From Chara braunii (taxonomy: Eukaryota > Streptophyta > Charophyceae > Charales > Characeae), in contig BFEA01000571.1 of assembly GCA_003427395.1 (NCBI GenBank), positions 801,131-831,983 of the forward strand: a stretch of DNA of 30,853 nucleotides. Reading direction: 5' to 3'. Below the pieces are notes generated by a model that saw only the letters and a program-made list of their open reading frames with translations, was not told where the DNA came from and made no database searches. Positions 9,311-17,300 of this stretch are shown here, piece after piece. Position numbers and translations under genes: made by a program. Position 1 is the first letter of the stretch. Each line of letters begins with the position of its first letter.

Positions 9311-9706
9311 GCTCGTTGGCTTTTTTGCCGACATTTAGAAAAAACTGTGCCCTGTTTGGATAGGTTCACGGGCGAGGGTGTTAGCGATTTGAACGGCATG
9401 GATATTACGTATGAGGGGATGATGACAGTAGGGGAGCGAGGGCAACGACTACAGATAGGTTTGTGCGAGAGTCTGGCCCGGGTCTGTCTGTTTGCATCGA
9501 CAGTCTTTTTGCCGACATTTAAGGCATCGGCACACAACTCTCGAAATGTGCAAAATGAGAATGAACTTCCCGATAGAACATGGCCACATGCACCCGCTAC
9601 ATTTTTGTCTTTTTCACATTTCCAGAGCGCTATGGCGAGGCGAACGAACAGTGTGAACTTCTTTTCCTTTCTTTTTTTCTTTGGGGGGGGGTGTTTAACT
9701 TCACGT

Positions 9707-9832
9707 ATTTCATTTCAAATCCGAGGACAGGGGCCTGGGAATACAACCCACAAGACAACCCTGTACATCACATGCTCTCGCCATTGCCGCCAATACCCAG
9801 CTGTAGGCTCCTGGAAACCGGGTCCAGTGTCC
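9707..9832 (-). mobile_element. LINE 3'-end fragment inside a transposase relic
   Basis: Read on the minus strand, it opens ggacactggacccggtttcc and ends near gtcctcggatttgaaatg. This matches the 3' UTR of the LINE copy at 12250-12415 (ggacctgatttccag, and cgtcctattgaatttggc). It begins exactly where the Harbinger transposase similarity stops. Confidence 0.5.
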
Positions 9833-9833
9833 A

Positions 9834-10240
9834 GAAGGCATGATGATCTTATCTGGATATGCACCCAGTATCGCATTAGTAACGTCCATGACAGCCTTCA
9901 ATCCCGACGCCCCCATGACCTCCCGATGCTGAAGCTTGAAACTTGAAGATGTGCTCGAATGTCTCGCCCGAAGCCCACCTGTACAAAGCGAAGGTGATGA
10001 TGAGGTTCGGCTGCAACAGCTCTTGGTAGCGTGTTAGTGTACACTCGATAAATGGACTGCAAATTGCCACGATGTTGCCGAAGATGGTGCGTGACGGTTG
10101 CAGTTTGTCATGGAAACGCTCGTCGGTGGCGTGGTGTGAATGTCCATGGCCTGCCATGGGCCCCCGGTCTGCCTTTTCATCCACCAGCGAGGAGTATCCC
10201 TCGGCAGAACTCCGGTGATAATAGCATTGGACAACAGAAA
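9834..10240 (-). pseudogene. PIF/Harbinger transposase fragment (HARBI1-like)
   Basis: Three reading frames of the minus strand carry successive pieces of a Harbinger transposase. They are RWWMKRQTGG (about 10160-10190), HATDERFHDKL through ITFALYRWASGETFEH (about 9950-10140), SSFSIGR (about 9930-9950) and ASGLKAVMDVTNAILGAYPD then KIIMPSG (about 9835-9912). ALYRWASGETYE and AVxDVTxAIL..YPDKI are, from memory, typical of plant and charophyte HARBI1-like proteins upstream of the first catalytic Asp. The DDE region itself is missing, cut off by the LINE tail at 9832. At least three frameshifts make it non-functional. The 264-codon ORF running to 10670 includes these pieces but its upstream part is not recognisable. 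Confidence 0.75.
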
Positions 10241-11350
10241 AGGAACTTCCGACAGACTGCACGAGGTGATGACGTCTGCCAATGCCTGGGCTATGGTGGG
10301 CCCCTTTCTTCCCTTTCCCCTCCCACCCCCCTGCCTTAGACTGTTCACACTCTCCATATGCCGACAGACCGCAAGGAATGGAAGGACTGCACTGGCGACC
10401 ATGGTCTTCACGTTTGACAGTCTCCTCGCTGCCACCTCCATAATACCGCCACGGTCCATAGCTTCGCGAAGTCGCCTGCGCTGGCCGCAATGGTAGTTCG
10501 CTTTGCGCTGTGTCCACTAATGCGCAGGCGAGGACTCGATGAACTACTGAATTCGAATTGGGTGGACTGGACGACATTGCGCGCCCACTCAGGAGGCTCG
10601 CCTCGCTTTGCCGAAATTCGGATTCTTGTGTCCCATGGGCCCAAAGGTCGTGGACACATATGTCTGGCACAAGCTCGGGTTGGACATCCTAATCCGAAAA
10701 AAATATGCATACCACGGAATCGGAGGCACCTGAAAGGTAAGTGCGAGTAAGTGCAGGGTTTCGTCAGTGGTTGTGGAACGAAAAACGGTGAAGGGAGAAT
10801 TAATCCAATTTCTATCGTAAGGGTGCCCTTACAAAGTAAGGGTTTTGTAGTGGTGTAGAACGAGGCCCTTAGTCTGGTGTGCCGACTTCTGCTTGGACCC
10901 GTTTTCCTTTCCTTTTACGAAAGACCGAGGAATGAACAATATTACACTCGTGGGCGGCTAAGGGCGTCGCGGCACGGTGCACGAAATGAAAAACGAAATG
11001 AGTGGCACTGCATCTTCCAGCAGAAAATGGCCAGGTTCATTGTTTGGTACAAAATAGTAACGTCGAGTATATTTTTTGCCGCCTTTTGTGGGCAGATGCA
11101 GTCGGTTCGTTTCGTTTCGTTTCGTTTTGTGTGCCGTGTGGCGATTTCCTAAGTTTCACTTGCCAGGCCCAGGGTTTCCTTTTTGCTGACCGTCCATCTC
11201 GAAGATAAATAGAGAGACAACTCTGCCTGGGACCGGTGCAGAGTTCGCGATTCCCAGAAATAACAGTGGGACTGCTACCCGGTAGTCCTGCGAACTCGAA
11301 ACTCTTTATAAAAAAAGAAAATAATAATAAATGTGAAAAGAAATAAAAAC
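10241..11350. other. No gene recognised
   Basis: Short overlapping ORFs only. A (TTTCG)4 tract lies at about 11105-11127, and an A-rich region at 11308-11350 precedes the LINE insertion. Confidence 0.4.
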
Positions 11351-11357
11351 AGAACTC

Positions 11358-11373
11358 GAAACTGCACACCAAA
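11358..11373 (+). repeat. Target-site duplication, left copy
   Basis: gaaactgcacaccaaa is repeated exactly at 12452-12467, directly after the poly(A) tail of the intervening LINE. Confidence 0.9.
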
Positions 11374-11846
11374 GCCCACCTTAAGTGGAACTGGGAAACA
11401 GCCAGACATATCTGGCTGTCTTGTCCCCAGTCTGAGGAACTGTGGCGGTGGTGGAAATTACAGTGGAATGATGCGTTAGGCTCCAAATGGAATTGGACTG
11501 AAGACTGGATCTTACATGCTTAATATTTGCTTATCCGTCAAAAGGAGGTAAACTCAGTGATGAGTGTGGGTACATGGCTTTGACGTGTAGGGGGATCATT
11601 ATGGAGGTTATTTGGAAAGGGAGAAATGAAGCAGCATTTAGGAATCAGGATACCTCGTTTCATCAACAAAGAGCCATGATCAAACAATCAATTAGACTGA
11701 GTCAGACGATTTTGGTTGAATGGAAGCGGGCTACAGGAAGATCAGGTAGAGGGGTTAACTGGTTTCGTAAAGTGTGGACGAAAGCTGGTTTTTTGGCAAC
11801 TGTGACTGAGGAAGGAAAACTGGAAGTTGCAAGATGGTTAAGCTAA
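11374..11846 (+). pseudogene. LINE ORF2 C-terminal remnant (zinc-finger RVT region)
   Basis: The first frame reads ETARHIWLSCPQSEELWRWW, the ETxxHxxxxC zinc-binding pattern that follows the RT in L1-type plant LINEs. It continues to EDWILHA and a TAA near 11523. The second part is in another frame (11574-11846). It contains IMEVIWKGRNEAAF, like the W..RNE.VF segment at the end of such ORFs, and stops at a TAA. One frameshift and a stop separate the two parts. The gene is truncated at its 5' end by incomplete reverse transcription, so it cannot be autonomous. Confidence 0.75.
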
Positions 11847-12451
11847 TGTCAATGAGGTATGAGGATCCGAGCTATCTTCTCAGGGCTCGGAGGGTACTTT
11901 TGGGACACACGTAATCTTGCTAGGATTGGACGTCCGCCGAATATTAGGCCTTGTTTGGTCCGAATTAGATCTGGTATGGGCATAGCCGCATAGGGGATGG
12001 AGCAAGATAGGGATCAGATCTCTTATAACCTGACCAAAGCTGGCGGGTTTTGAAGTACCTAGGCCGTTCTTGTGTTTAATAAGTAGACTGTAGATCCTGT
12101 ATTTGTTACAGGTGTGTTTAAGTATGGCTGGCCAGAGAGGAACTTTGGTATTTTTCAGAGGAATAATCTGACCAGTGAGGGTCCCTTCTTTGAGTGATTG
12201 GATTTTACTGTGCTTCAAGTTGACAATTTTTTGGGAAGTATTTTTCAGAGGACAGGATGCTGGACCTGATTTCCAGCAGTAGACTGAGGTATCTTGTGCA
12301 GATGAAGTTAGTACATCGAGCAGTGCTCGCAAGCTAAACTGGCTGAGGCTGGCAGGATAACTGCGGGTTGAATTGTGAGGTCCCCGGCCTCGTCCTATTG
12401 AATTTGGCAATAAATATACAAGCTTCCAAAAAAAAAAAAAAAAAAAAAAAA
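11374..12451 (+). mobile_element. 5'-truncated LINE with poly(A) tail
   Basis: The insert is bounded by a perfect 16-bp target-site duplication. It contains the C-terminal end of a LINE ORF2 (11374-11846), a 3' UTR of about 580 bases, an AATAAA signal at 12409-12414 and 24 A's at 12428-12451. These are the hallmarks of target-primed reverse transcription. The copy is 1078 bp and lacks the endonuclease and RT domains. Confidence 0.9.
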
Positions 12452-12467
12452 GAAACTGCACACCAAA
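12452..12467 (+). repeat. Target-site duplication, right copy
   Basis: Exact copy of 11358-11373. Confidence 0.9.
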
Positions 12468-12639
12468 TGCGGGCTAGATATTTTGGATGGTGTCGTTGTC
12501 GTGGGCGTTCGTTAATTATTGTCTCACTCGGTTTTTCCAAATTGAGCTTGGTCGTTTTGAATTTGGGGCCGAGAATTGAGTTCTCCTTCTCTTTTCTGTT
12601 CACGTTTTTACGAAGCTATGTTCTCAACTTTAGCTTTCA

Positions 12640-12830
12640 CTATCTGCCGACCACTACTCCTAAGCCTATGCAAGGGACCCCTGCAAGCATGGCTACCTCT
12701 CTAATTAAGGGGTGGAAAAACTGTGGAATGCATGCGGCCACCCTGATCGGCGCTGATCAGGGAGTAGGGTGGCGGCACTGGCAAGGTGGGGCCGCCCGTG
12801 GGGGGGGGTCTGCCTAGTGCAAAGACCGAG
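12640..12830. repeat. Dispersed repeat, copy 2, with internal hairpin
   Basis: The blocks ccactactcctaa, gggacccctgcaagcatgg and ggggccgcccgtgggg match 4486-4800, with the first block moved to the other side. A hairpin built on ccaccctgatc and gatcaggg...gggtgg lies at about 12738-12772. Confidence 0.6.
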
Positions 12831-12842
12831 CATTTTGCCAGT

Positions 12843-13108
12843 ATCTGCATCTCTATCTACTTCCCCCATCCACATAAAGTACTAATAGTGGTGGTTATGG
12901 CCGACACTCTCCCACACACTACACACAATACATACACACTCACAGCGTTGTTCGCCATAGACCCTACTCGCCAGCAGCTGCACCCCTATTTACTTTCCCC
13001 AACCCCCATAGAGTAGCAGTTGTGGCTATGGCCAACACTCTCCGACGTACCACACACAATCCACTGACACTCACAGACCGTGACACCGTGTTGGTCATAG
13101 ACCCTACT
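12843..13108. repeat. ~132-bp tandem duplication
   Basis: Two diverged units run from about 12848 and 12981. Both contain tggccracactctcc, acacacaatac/ccac, cactcacag and catagaccctact. No coding signal. Confidence 0.75.
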
Positions 13109-13151
13109 AATACCGATCAGGGGTATCAAGTGGACTATATCACAGTCGGTT

Positions 13152-13299
13152 GGTTGGCACTAAGTGCACCGCAGGAACTCATGGCGCTTGAACCCATAAC
13201 CTCCTGAATGCTACTTGTGTAGCACACTTTCATTACGTGCTTTCGATGGTGCGAGCCCCCTGCGAGCCATGAGTGCCTGCGGTGCACTTAGTGCCAACC
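13152..13299. repeat. 34-bp inverted repeat with 80-bp loop
   Basis: Arms 13152-13185 (ggttggcactaagtgcaccg...) and 13266-13299 are reverse complements at 33 of 34 positions. It may be a foldback transposon or a microRNA-type hairpin. No target-site duplication is obvious. Confidence 0.85.
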
Positions 13300-14066
13300 G
13301 CGAGCCCCCTGGCGCTGCCGCTGGTACGAGAAGAGGCAGCTCGAAGAGCGGTCGTTTTAGGCGGAGCATACCCTGCAGCCCTCGTCTTGTGCTCCGTAAC
13401 CAACTTATCAGGCCTCTGGATGTCAAGTTGAGTTTCGTAAACCCGAATGCCTCTGATGTTATTGTCGTGGACTAGTGCTCGTTGACTCTTTGGTGAAGTA
13501 ATTTGTCATTCCCCTTTTTCGGAATAGAGTGTGGTTGTTTCGAGTTTGGGGCATTGGTCAAGTACATCTCAGTCAAGAATCGAGCGACGATCTCTGAATA
13601 GCTAGCAAAGCTGCGGAGGTATAGAGAAAGTAAACACATTCCTCAAGCCAGGTTCATCATACACCGAGTCAAGAATACCAATAAAAGGTGATAGCGGTGT
13701 CTGCTCTTATCAGCACCCCTACCACCACCTCGGTTTGTTCTGATAAAAAAAAAAAAAAAAAAAAAAGAAGCAATAAGTGGCACTTCGCTACAGGTGCGGG
13801 ATGTGGAAACTACAGGGGCGGGCTGTGGTGTCCAGAGTGCCTTCTATTCGTGGGCAGCAACACCTTCAGGGCAGAGGGTCGAAGTTCAGAAAGGCGAAAA
13901 AGAAGACCCGGTCCGCTGTTTTTGTTCGTTTGCCCACATTCATAACTCCTGCCTTGTTTTTCTGCCCTTTGGAAACTCAACACCACCCTCTTTTTTTTTT
14001 CTTTTTTTTTTCTTTTTTTTTTCTTTTTTTTTTTCATCCCGTTGCGGTTGTGAAATCGAATCTTCA
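13300..14066. other. No gene recognised
   Basis: Contains a 22-A run at about 13744-13766 and a pyrimidine tract of T-runs broken by single C's at 13990-14035. Overlapping ORFs are low-complexity artefacts. Confidence 0.4.
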
Positions 14067-14187
14067 CGGATAGCAACCTGCAACACCTGCCATCGAAAGC
14101 CTCATCTTAATTAAGGGGGTGTGCATGGCAAATCAAAGCAAATGTACCCCCTTAATGTACCTTTGAGGCTTTTCAGGTTGCTATCCG
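14067..14187. repeat. Inverted repeat
   Basis: Outer arms cggatagcaacctg (14067-14080) and caggttgctatccg (14174-14187) are perfect. Inner pairs aaagcctca/tgaggcttt and taagggggt/acccccttaa continue the stem. It abuts the tRNA-like SINE head at 14188. Confidence 0.8.
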
Positions 14188-14479
14188 ACGGGCCTATCTC
14201 AGTTGGTACATCCTTGGAACTGTTAAGAGTCCGACTCCGACGACTCGGAGTTCGAATTCAGAGACAATTATCATAGAGCTACCGGGGGGCCTGGTGGCGA
14301 ACAGTTAAAAGTGTGGGCCAAAGATTTACCAGGGGGCCGGGGCTGAACAGCTCAAGCCTAAAAGTGTGGGCCAAAGAAGAGGGTTTTTATTTTTATTTTA
14401 ATTAAATCTATTTGTTGGCGTTTCCAGCTTCCCAAAATATACAGAGGCTTGCAACCAAAAAAAAAAAAAAAAAAAAAAA
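14188..14479 (+). mobile_element. tRNA-related SINE-like unit with poly(A) tail
   Basis: An A-box-like tatctcagttgg (14195-14206) and a B-box-like agttcgaattc (14249-14259) are 43 bases apart, as in an RNA polymerase III promoter. A stem gagtc/gactc lies between them at a long-variable-arm position. The body holds two diverged copies of a ~48-bp block (14279-14324 and 14326-14377, each ending gtgtgggccaaaga). The tail (aaatatacagaggcttgcaa, then about 22 A's to 14479) resembles the 3' end of the LINE at 12412-12427 (aaatatacaagcttcc). No clear target-site duplication is seen. Confidence 0.5.
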
Positions 14480-14704
14480 GGTTTTCTCACAGAGTACGAA
14501 TGCGACACGACTTCACACAAGGTTTTTGTGATTACTTGACAGTCATTGGGGAGCCCTACGAATGGCTGGATAGGGTATTTTACCATTTCAGAGAACTACG
14601 CAATCTATCTTCAAGGGGCTACCCATGCTTTGTGAAATGACATTGAGAATTTGAGAACGCCGAGTTCATGTTTGCAAGTGGAAATTGTTGTACAACGAGG
14701 AATT

Positions 14705-14746
14705 GATGGAGTAAAAAAAAAAAAAAAAAAAAAAAAAAAGATGGAG
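14705..14746. repeat. Poly(A) insert between GATGGAG repeats
   Basis: GATGGAG at 14705-14711 and 14740-14746 bracket T plus 27 A's. It could be an extremely 5'-truncated retro-insertion or simple slippage. Confidence 0.5.
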
Positions 14747-14766
14747 CAACTACTTGGGGTGTTTCT

Positions 14767-14767
<1 letters not shown>

Positions 14768-14822
<55 letters not shown>

Positions 14823-14828
14823 AAAAAA
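14768..14828. repeat. (TAA)n microsatellite with A-run
   Basis: About 14 TAA units followed by a run of about 18 A's. Confidence 0.95.
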
Positions 14829-14972
14829 GAGAACACTAAAGAGTGTAACTGGTGGGCACTGTACTAGGAACTAGTAGGAAGTGTTAACTCGCTTCTGGAG
14901 GTATTTCTGCTATAATTGTGGCTTTCGTTGTTGTCTGTATGCAATGCCTGGGAAGTTGGGAACTGTCCGTCA

Positions 14973-15007
14973 CGGACCGCCACAGTCTCACAGACTGTCA
15001 CGGTCCG
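14973..15007. repeat. CGGACCG hairpin upstream of ORF1
   Basis: Arms 14973-14988 (cggaccgccacagtct) and 14992-15007 pair at 14 of 16 positions around a 3-base loop. It lies 136 bases before the ORF1 ATG, in the presumed 5' UTR of the Penelope-like element. Confidence 0.75.
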
Positions 15008-15143
15008 TCAGTGTCCGAATTAACTGTCTCTTCTTTCTTTCTCTTCTTTATTCCTCTCCCTCCTTTTGCTATCACGCTGTTGAGAAACTTAGGGCATTTG
15101 CCCGTGGATTCGGTCGGCGGGACGGTTTTAGTCCCACTTTACG

Positions 15144-16761
15144 ATGTATCGACCAGGTGTTTGCCATTTTTGTCATTTACCCGGACACTTTATCCGGGAG
15201 TGTCCTTTCCGTAATTGTCCGAACGGCGCGGAACTGGCCGCAAGACTGCATGATGACGGAAGCGGATTGTTGCCAGCACCAGCCGGGGCTCAATCTTCTA
15301 GTGTTTCTAACGCTCTGGTTCCCTATCAGGCACCGCCTAATAGGGGCGCGAATGAGGGAGCTAATGGTGTCAGCGGCTACAGCAACTACGGGAATAACGG
15401 TGGCTTCAGGAACAATCAGAGTTATGGCGGGCAGCGATTCGGGAAGCAATGGGGTGGGGGTTACAAGGATCGTGATCGGGATGATCGATTTGACAGGATC
15501 TATGGTCTGCTCTCTGAGCAAGCGGAGGAACGGGAAAGGAAGAAGCAGGAGCGGCTAAACTAGAGTTACTTGAAGCCGAGAAGAGAAGGTTACAAGCAGA
15601 GGAGGAAAAGAATGCGCAGGCCAGGAAAGAGAAGGAGCTGCATGAGGCGAGGCTAGGGAAGATAGTCAGGGTGAGCATGAAATCCGTCTGTGAATCAGTT
15701 CTTGGGAAGAAGGTGGATATTCCCGATGATGATGAATCTGAGATCAGTAGAGTTAGGAGGGAGTTGGAAGAATTAAAGGCACGATGTGCGGGCGAGAAAG
15801 CGGAGTCTAGTTTAGAGGCACTACGTCGGGAGAAAGATGCTCTACAAAGAGCTCAATCAAAAAGTAGCGAAGAGGAGAATCTCAGGAAAGAAATTGAGAT
15901 GTTGAAGGCCAGGAATGAGAAGGGTAGATTTGCTGATGCTGTTTCCGAAATTTCCAGGAGTGACGAAATCGCTGCGCTCCGCTTGCAGATTCATGAGCTC
16001 GAAGGAGTCCGCGCGGCGCTTGAAGCACGTGGCAATGAGCTAGGCAATCTTAAATCGGAGAACGCGGCGCTCAAGAAGGATTTCCAGGCTCTTAAAGGCG
16101 AGATCTCGGAGATTAAGAATGCTAATAACAAGCGCGCATCTGACATTGTCACGGAAAAAAGCCCACCAGCAGAACCAGATATGGGTAAGCAAAGGATGGC
16201 TCCGATCGACGAAGCAGTCTACACTCCTAAGGATCTCAAGGCTCTTCACAAAGCTTTTAAGAAGGCGCAAGCAGGAGAAGAAATGCCAATCGGGAGGTGC
16301 AAGCTCTTAAAGAGCGTATGGCGCATTTGGGGGCTCAGTTGTTGACGAAGCAGCGACAGTCGGTTAGAAGGCCACTGAGCGGGAAGACTACGCCACGGAA
16401 TCTGAGACCGACGCTCAACGCTATACAAGTTGATAATGACGAGTCCGACAAAGATGCCGATCCGGCTAAGATGGTAGAGGTCGAGGGCTCTCCTGACAAA
16501 CCTGAGGAGGTACAGCTGAAGAAGCTGCAAGAAGAGGAGAAACGTACACTACGAGCAACCAGGAAAGCCGAGATGCAACGTCTCTGCGAGGAATAAGGGA
16601 TTACTTACATCAGGCTTGACCAGGCCAGGGCAGATGTCGGCGAAATCTGAGCCAGGAGAAGATTTGCGCAGTGTCTTAAGGACCAGGGGCTTCATGACGA
16701 TGAGGACGATGATCAAGAGTTGCAGTACGCCACCTCCGCGGAGGAAGTTAACGACGAGTGA
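15144..16761 (+). pseudogene. Gag-like ORF1 with CCHC knuckle and coiled coil
   Basis: An ATG at 15144 opens a protein with CHFCHLPGHFIREC, an exact CX2CX4HX4C zinc knuckle at residues 7-20. A Gly/Asn-rich segment and a long charged coiled coil (about 15500-16270) follow. Homologous text moves through three frames: shifts occur near 15545 (ERKKQE to AAKLELLEAE), near 16285 (to NREVQALKERMAHLG) and near 16592 (LCEE to GITYIRLDQARAD). A TGA at about 16649 replaces an expected Arg codon (ADVGEI to ARRRF). The last piece ends EEVNDE and TGA at 16759. Nucleic-acid binding and RNP assembly are inferred from the knuckle and coiled coil. Four lesions make this copy defective. Confidence 0.75.
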
Positions 16762-17300
16762 GATCGCGCCCTGAGCGCATCTTCCTTTTGGAAATTGGCA
16801 TCTTTCTTTCGGGATTATCATAAGTCGTTACCTCTGGATGAGGTTAATTATTTGTTTCGATTAATTGTTGTTCTTTTAACGATTGATTATCAGATTCTTT
16901 GGACTTATAAATTTCGTGAATTATTTCTACATCTGCTAAGGATTGGATATGATTTTAGACGTTGTCCAGGTCCGGTTGTATATGCCCTTATTTCTCCATG
17001 GTTCAAACATGTATATGTCGGATGCACTTCTCGTAGTGGTTGTATCAGATGGAAGAAACACTTCTCTACCTCAGCATCTTCTAGGTTTCTTCGTAGAAAT
17101 AGGAAGCTCTATCTATGGACCAGGCGTGTCGGTATGGATGGTTACATCTTAGTTCCCATTTACTCTTGCTCTTCCGTAACTGATCTGATGCCTTCTGAGA
17201 AATTCTTCATTCGTTCTTTCAGTCCATCTCTTAATTCTTCCCTCCTCACAAGATCCCGGAAGTCCACGAGAACTCGCCGGGGAAGGAAAGGGCGCGGCAC
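16762..17300 (+). pseudogene. GIY-YIG endonuclease module of the Penelope-like element
   Basis: The frame is open from the ORF1 stop (TGA 16759-16761), in the same frame as the end of ORF1. The signature is VY at 16978-16983 and YVG at 17014-17022. The catalytic Arg is in IRWKKH (R at 17047, H at 17059), the metal-binding Glu in SEKFFIR (17197) and the terminal Asn in PSLN (17233). These are the expected residues of the family, so the nuclease core looks intact. There is no ATG between the stop and the GIY motif, so expression would need readthrough, reinitiation or a non-ATG start. The frame degenerates after about 17283, where the linker continues in another frame. The module nicks target DNA for insertion in Penelope elements. 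Confidence 0.8.

Larger units (their letters stand above)
8467..9521. repeat. Interspersed ~75-bp repeat, three copies
   Basis: Copies at 8467-8540, 8949-9026 and 9451-9521 share a core like gggtctgtctgtttgcatcg and end in tttttgccgac. A partial copy of the 3' part lies at 9318-9365 and matches 8523-8572. The upstream ~100 bases of each copy are also related (ggcattgatat, ggcatggatat). Read on the minus strand, two copies share a DANRQT peptide word and the third reads DANSQT. Confidence 0.6.

Noticed and set aside
9876-10670. 264-codon minus-strand ORF as an intact gene
   Set aside because: Only part of it matches a Harbinger transposase and the homologous text switches frames at least three times; the upstream half has no recognisable content.
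13777-14114. Phe-rich ORFs in several frames
   Set aside because: They come from T-runs at 13990-14035.
14188-14262. Functional tRNA gene
   Set aside because: The A- and B-box-like words are present, but acceptor, D and T stems do not pair and no clean anticodon loop forms. It is better read as a SINE head.
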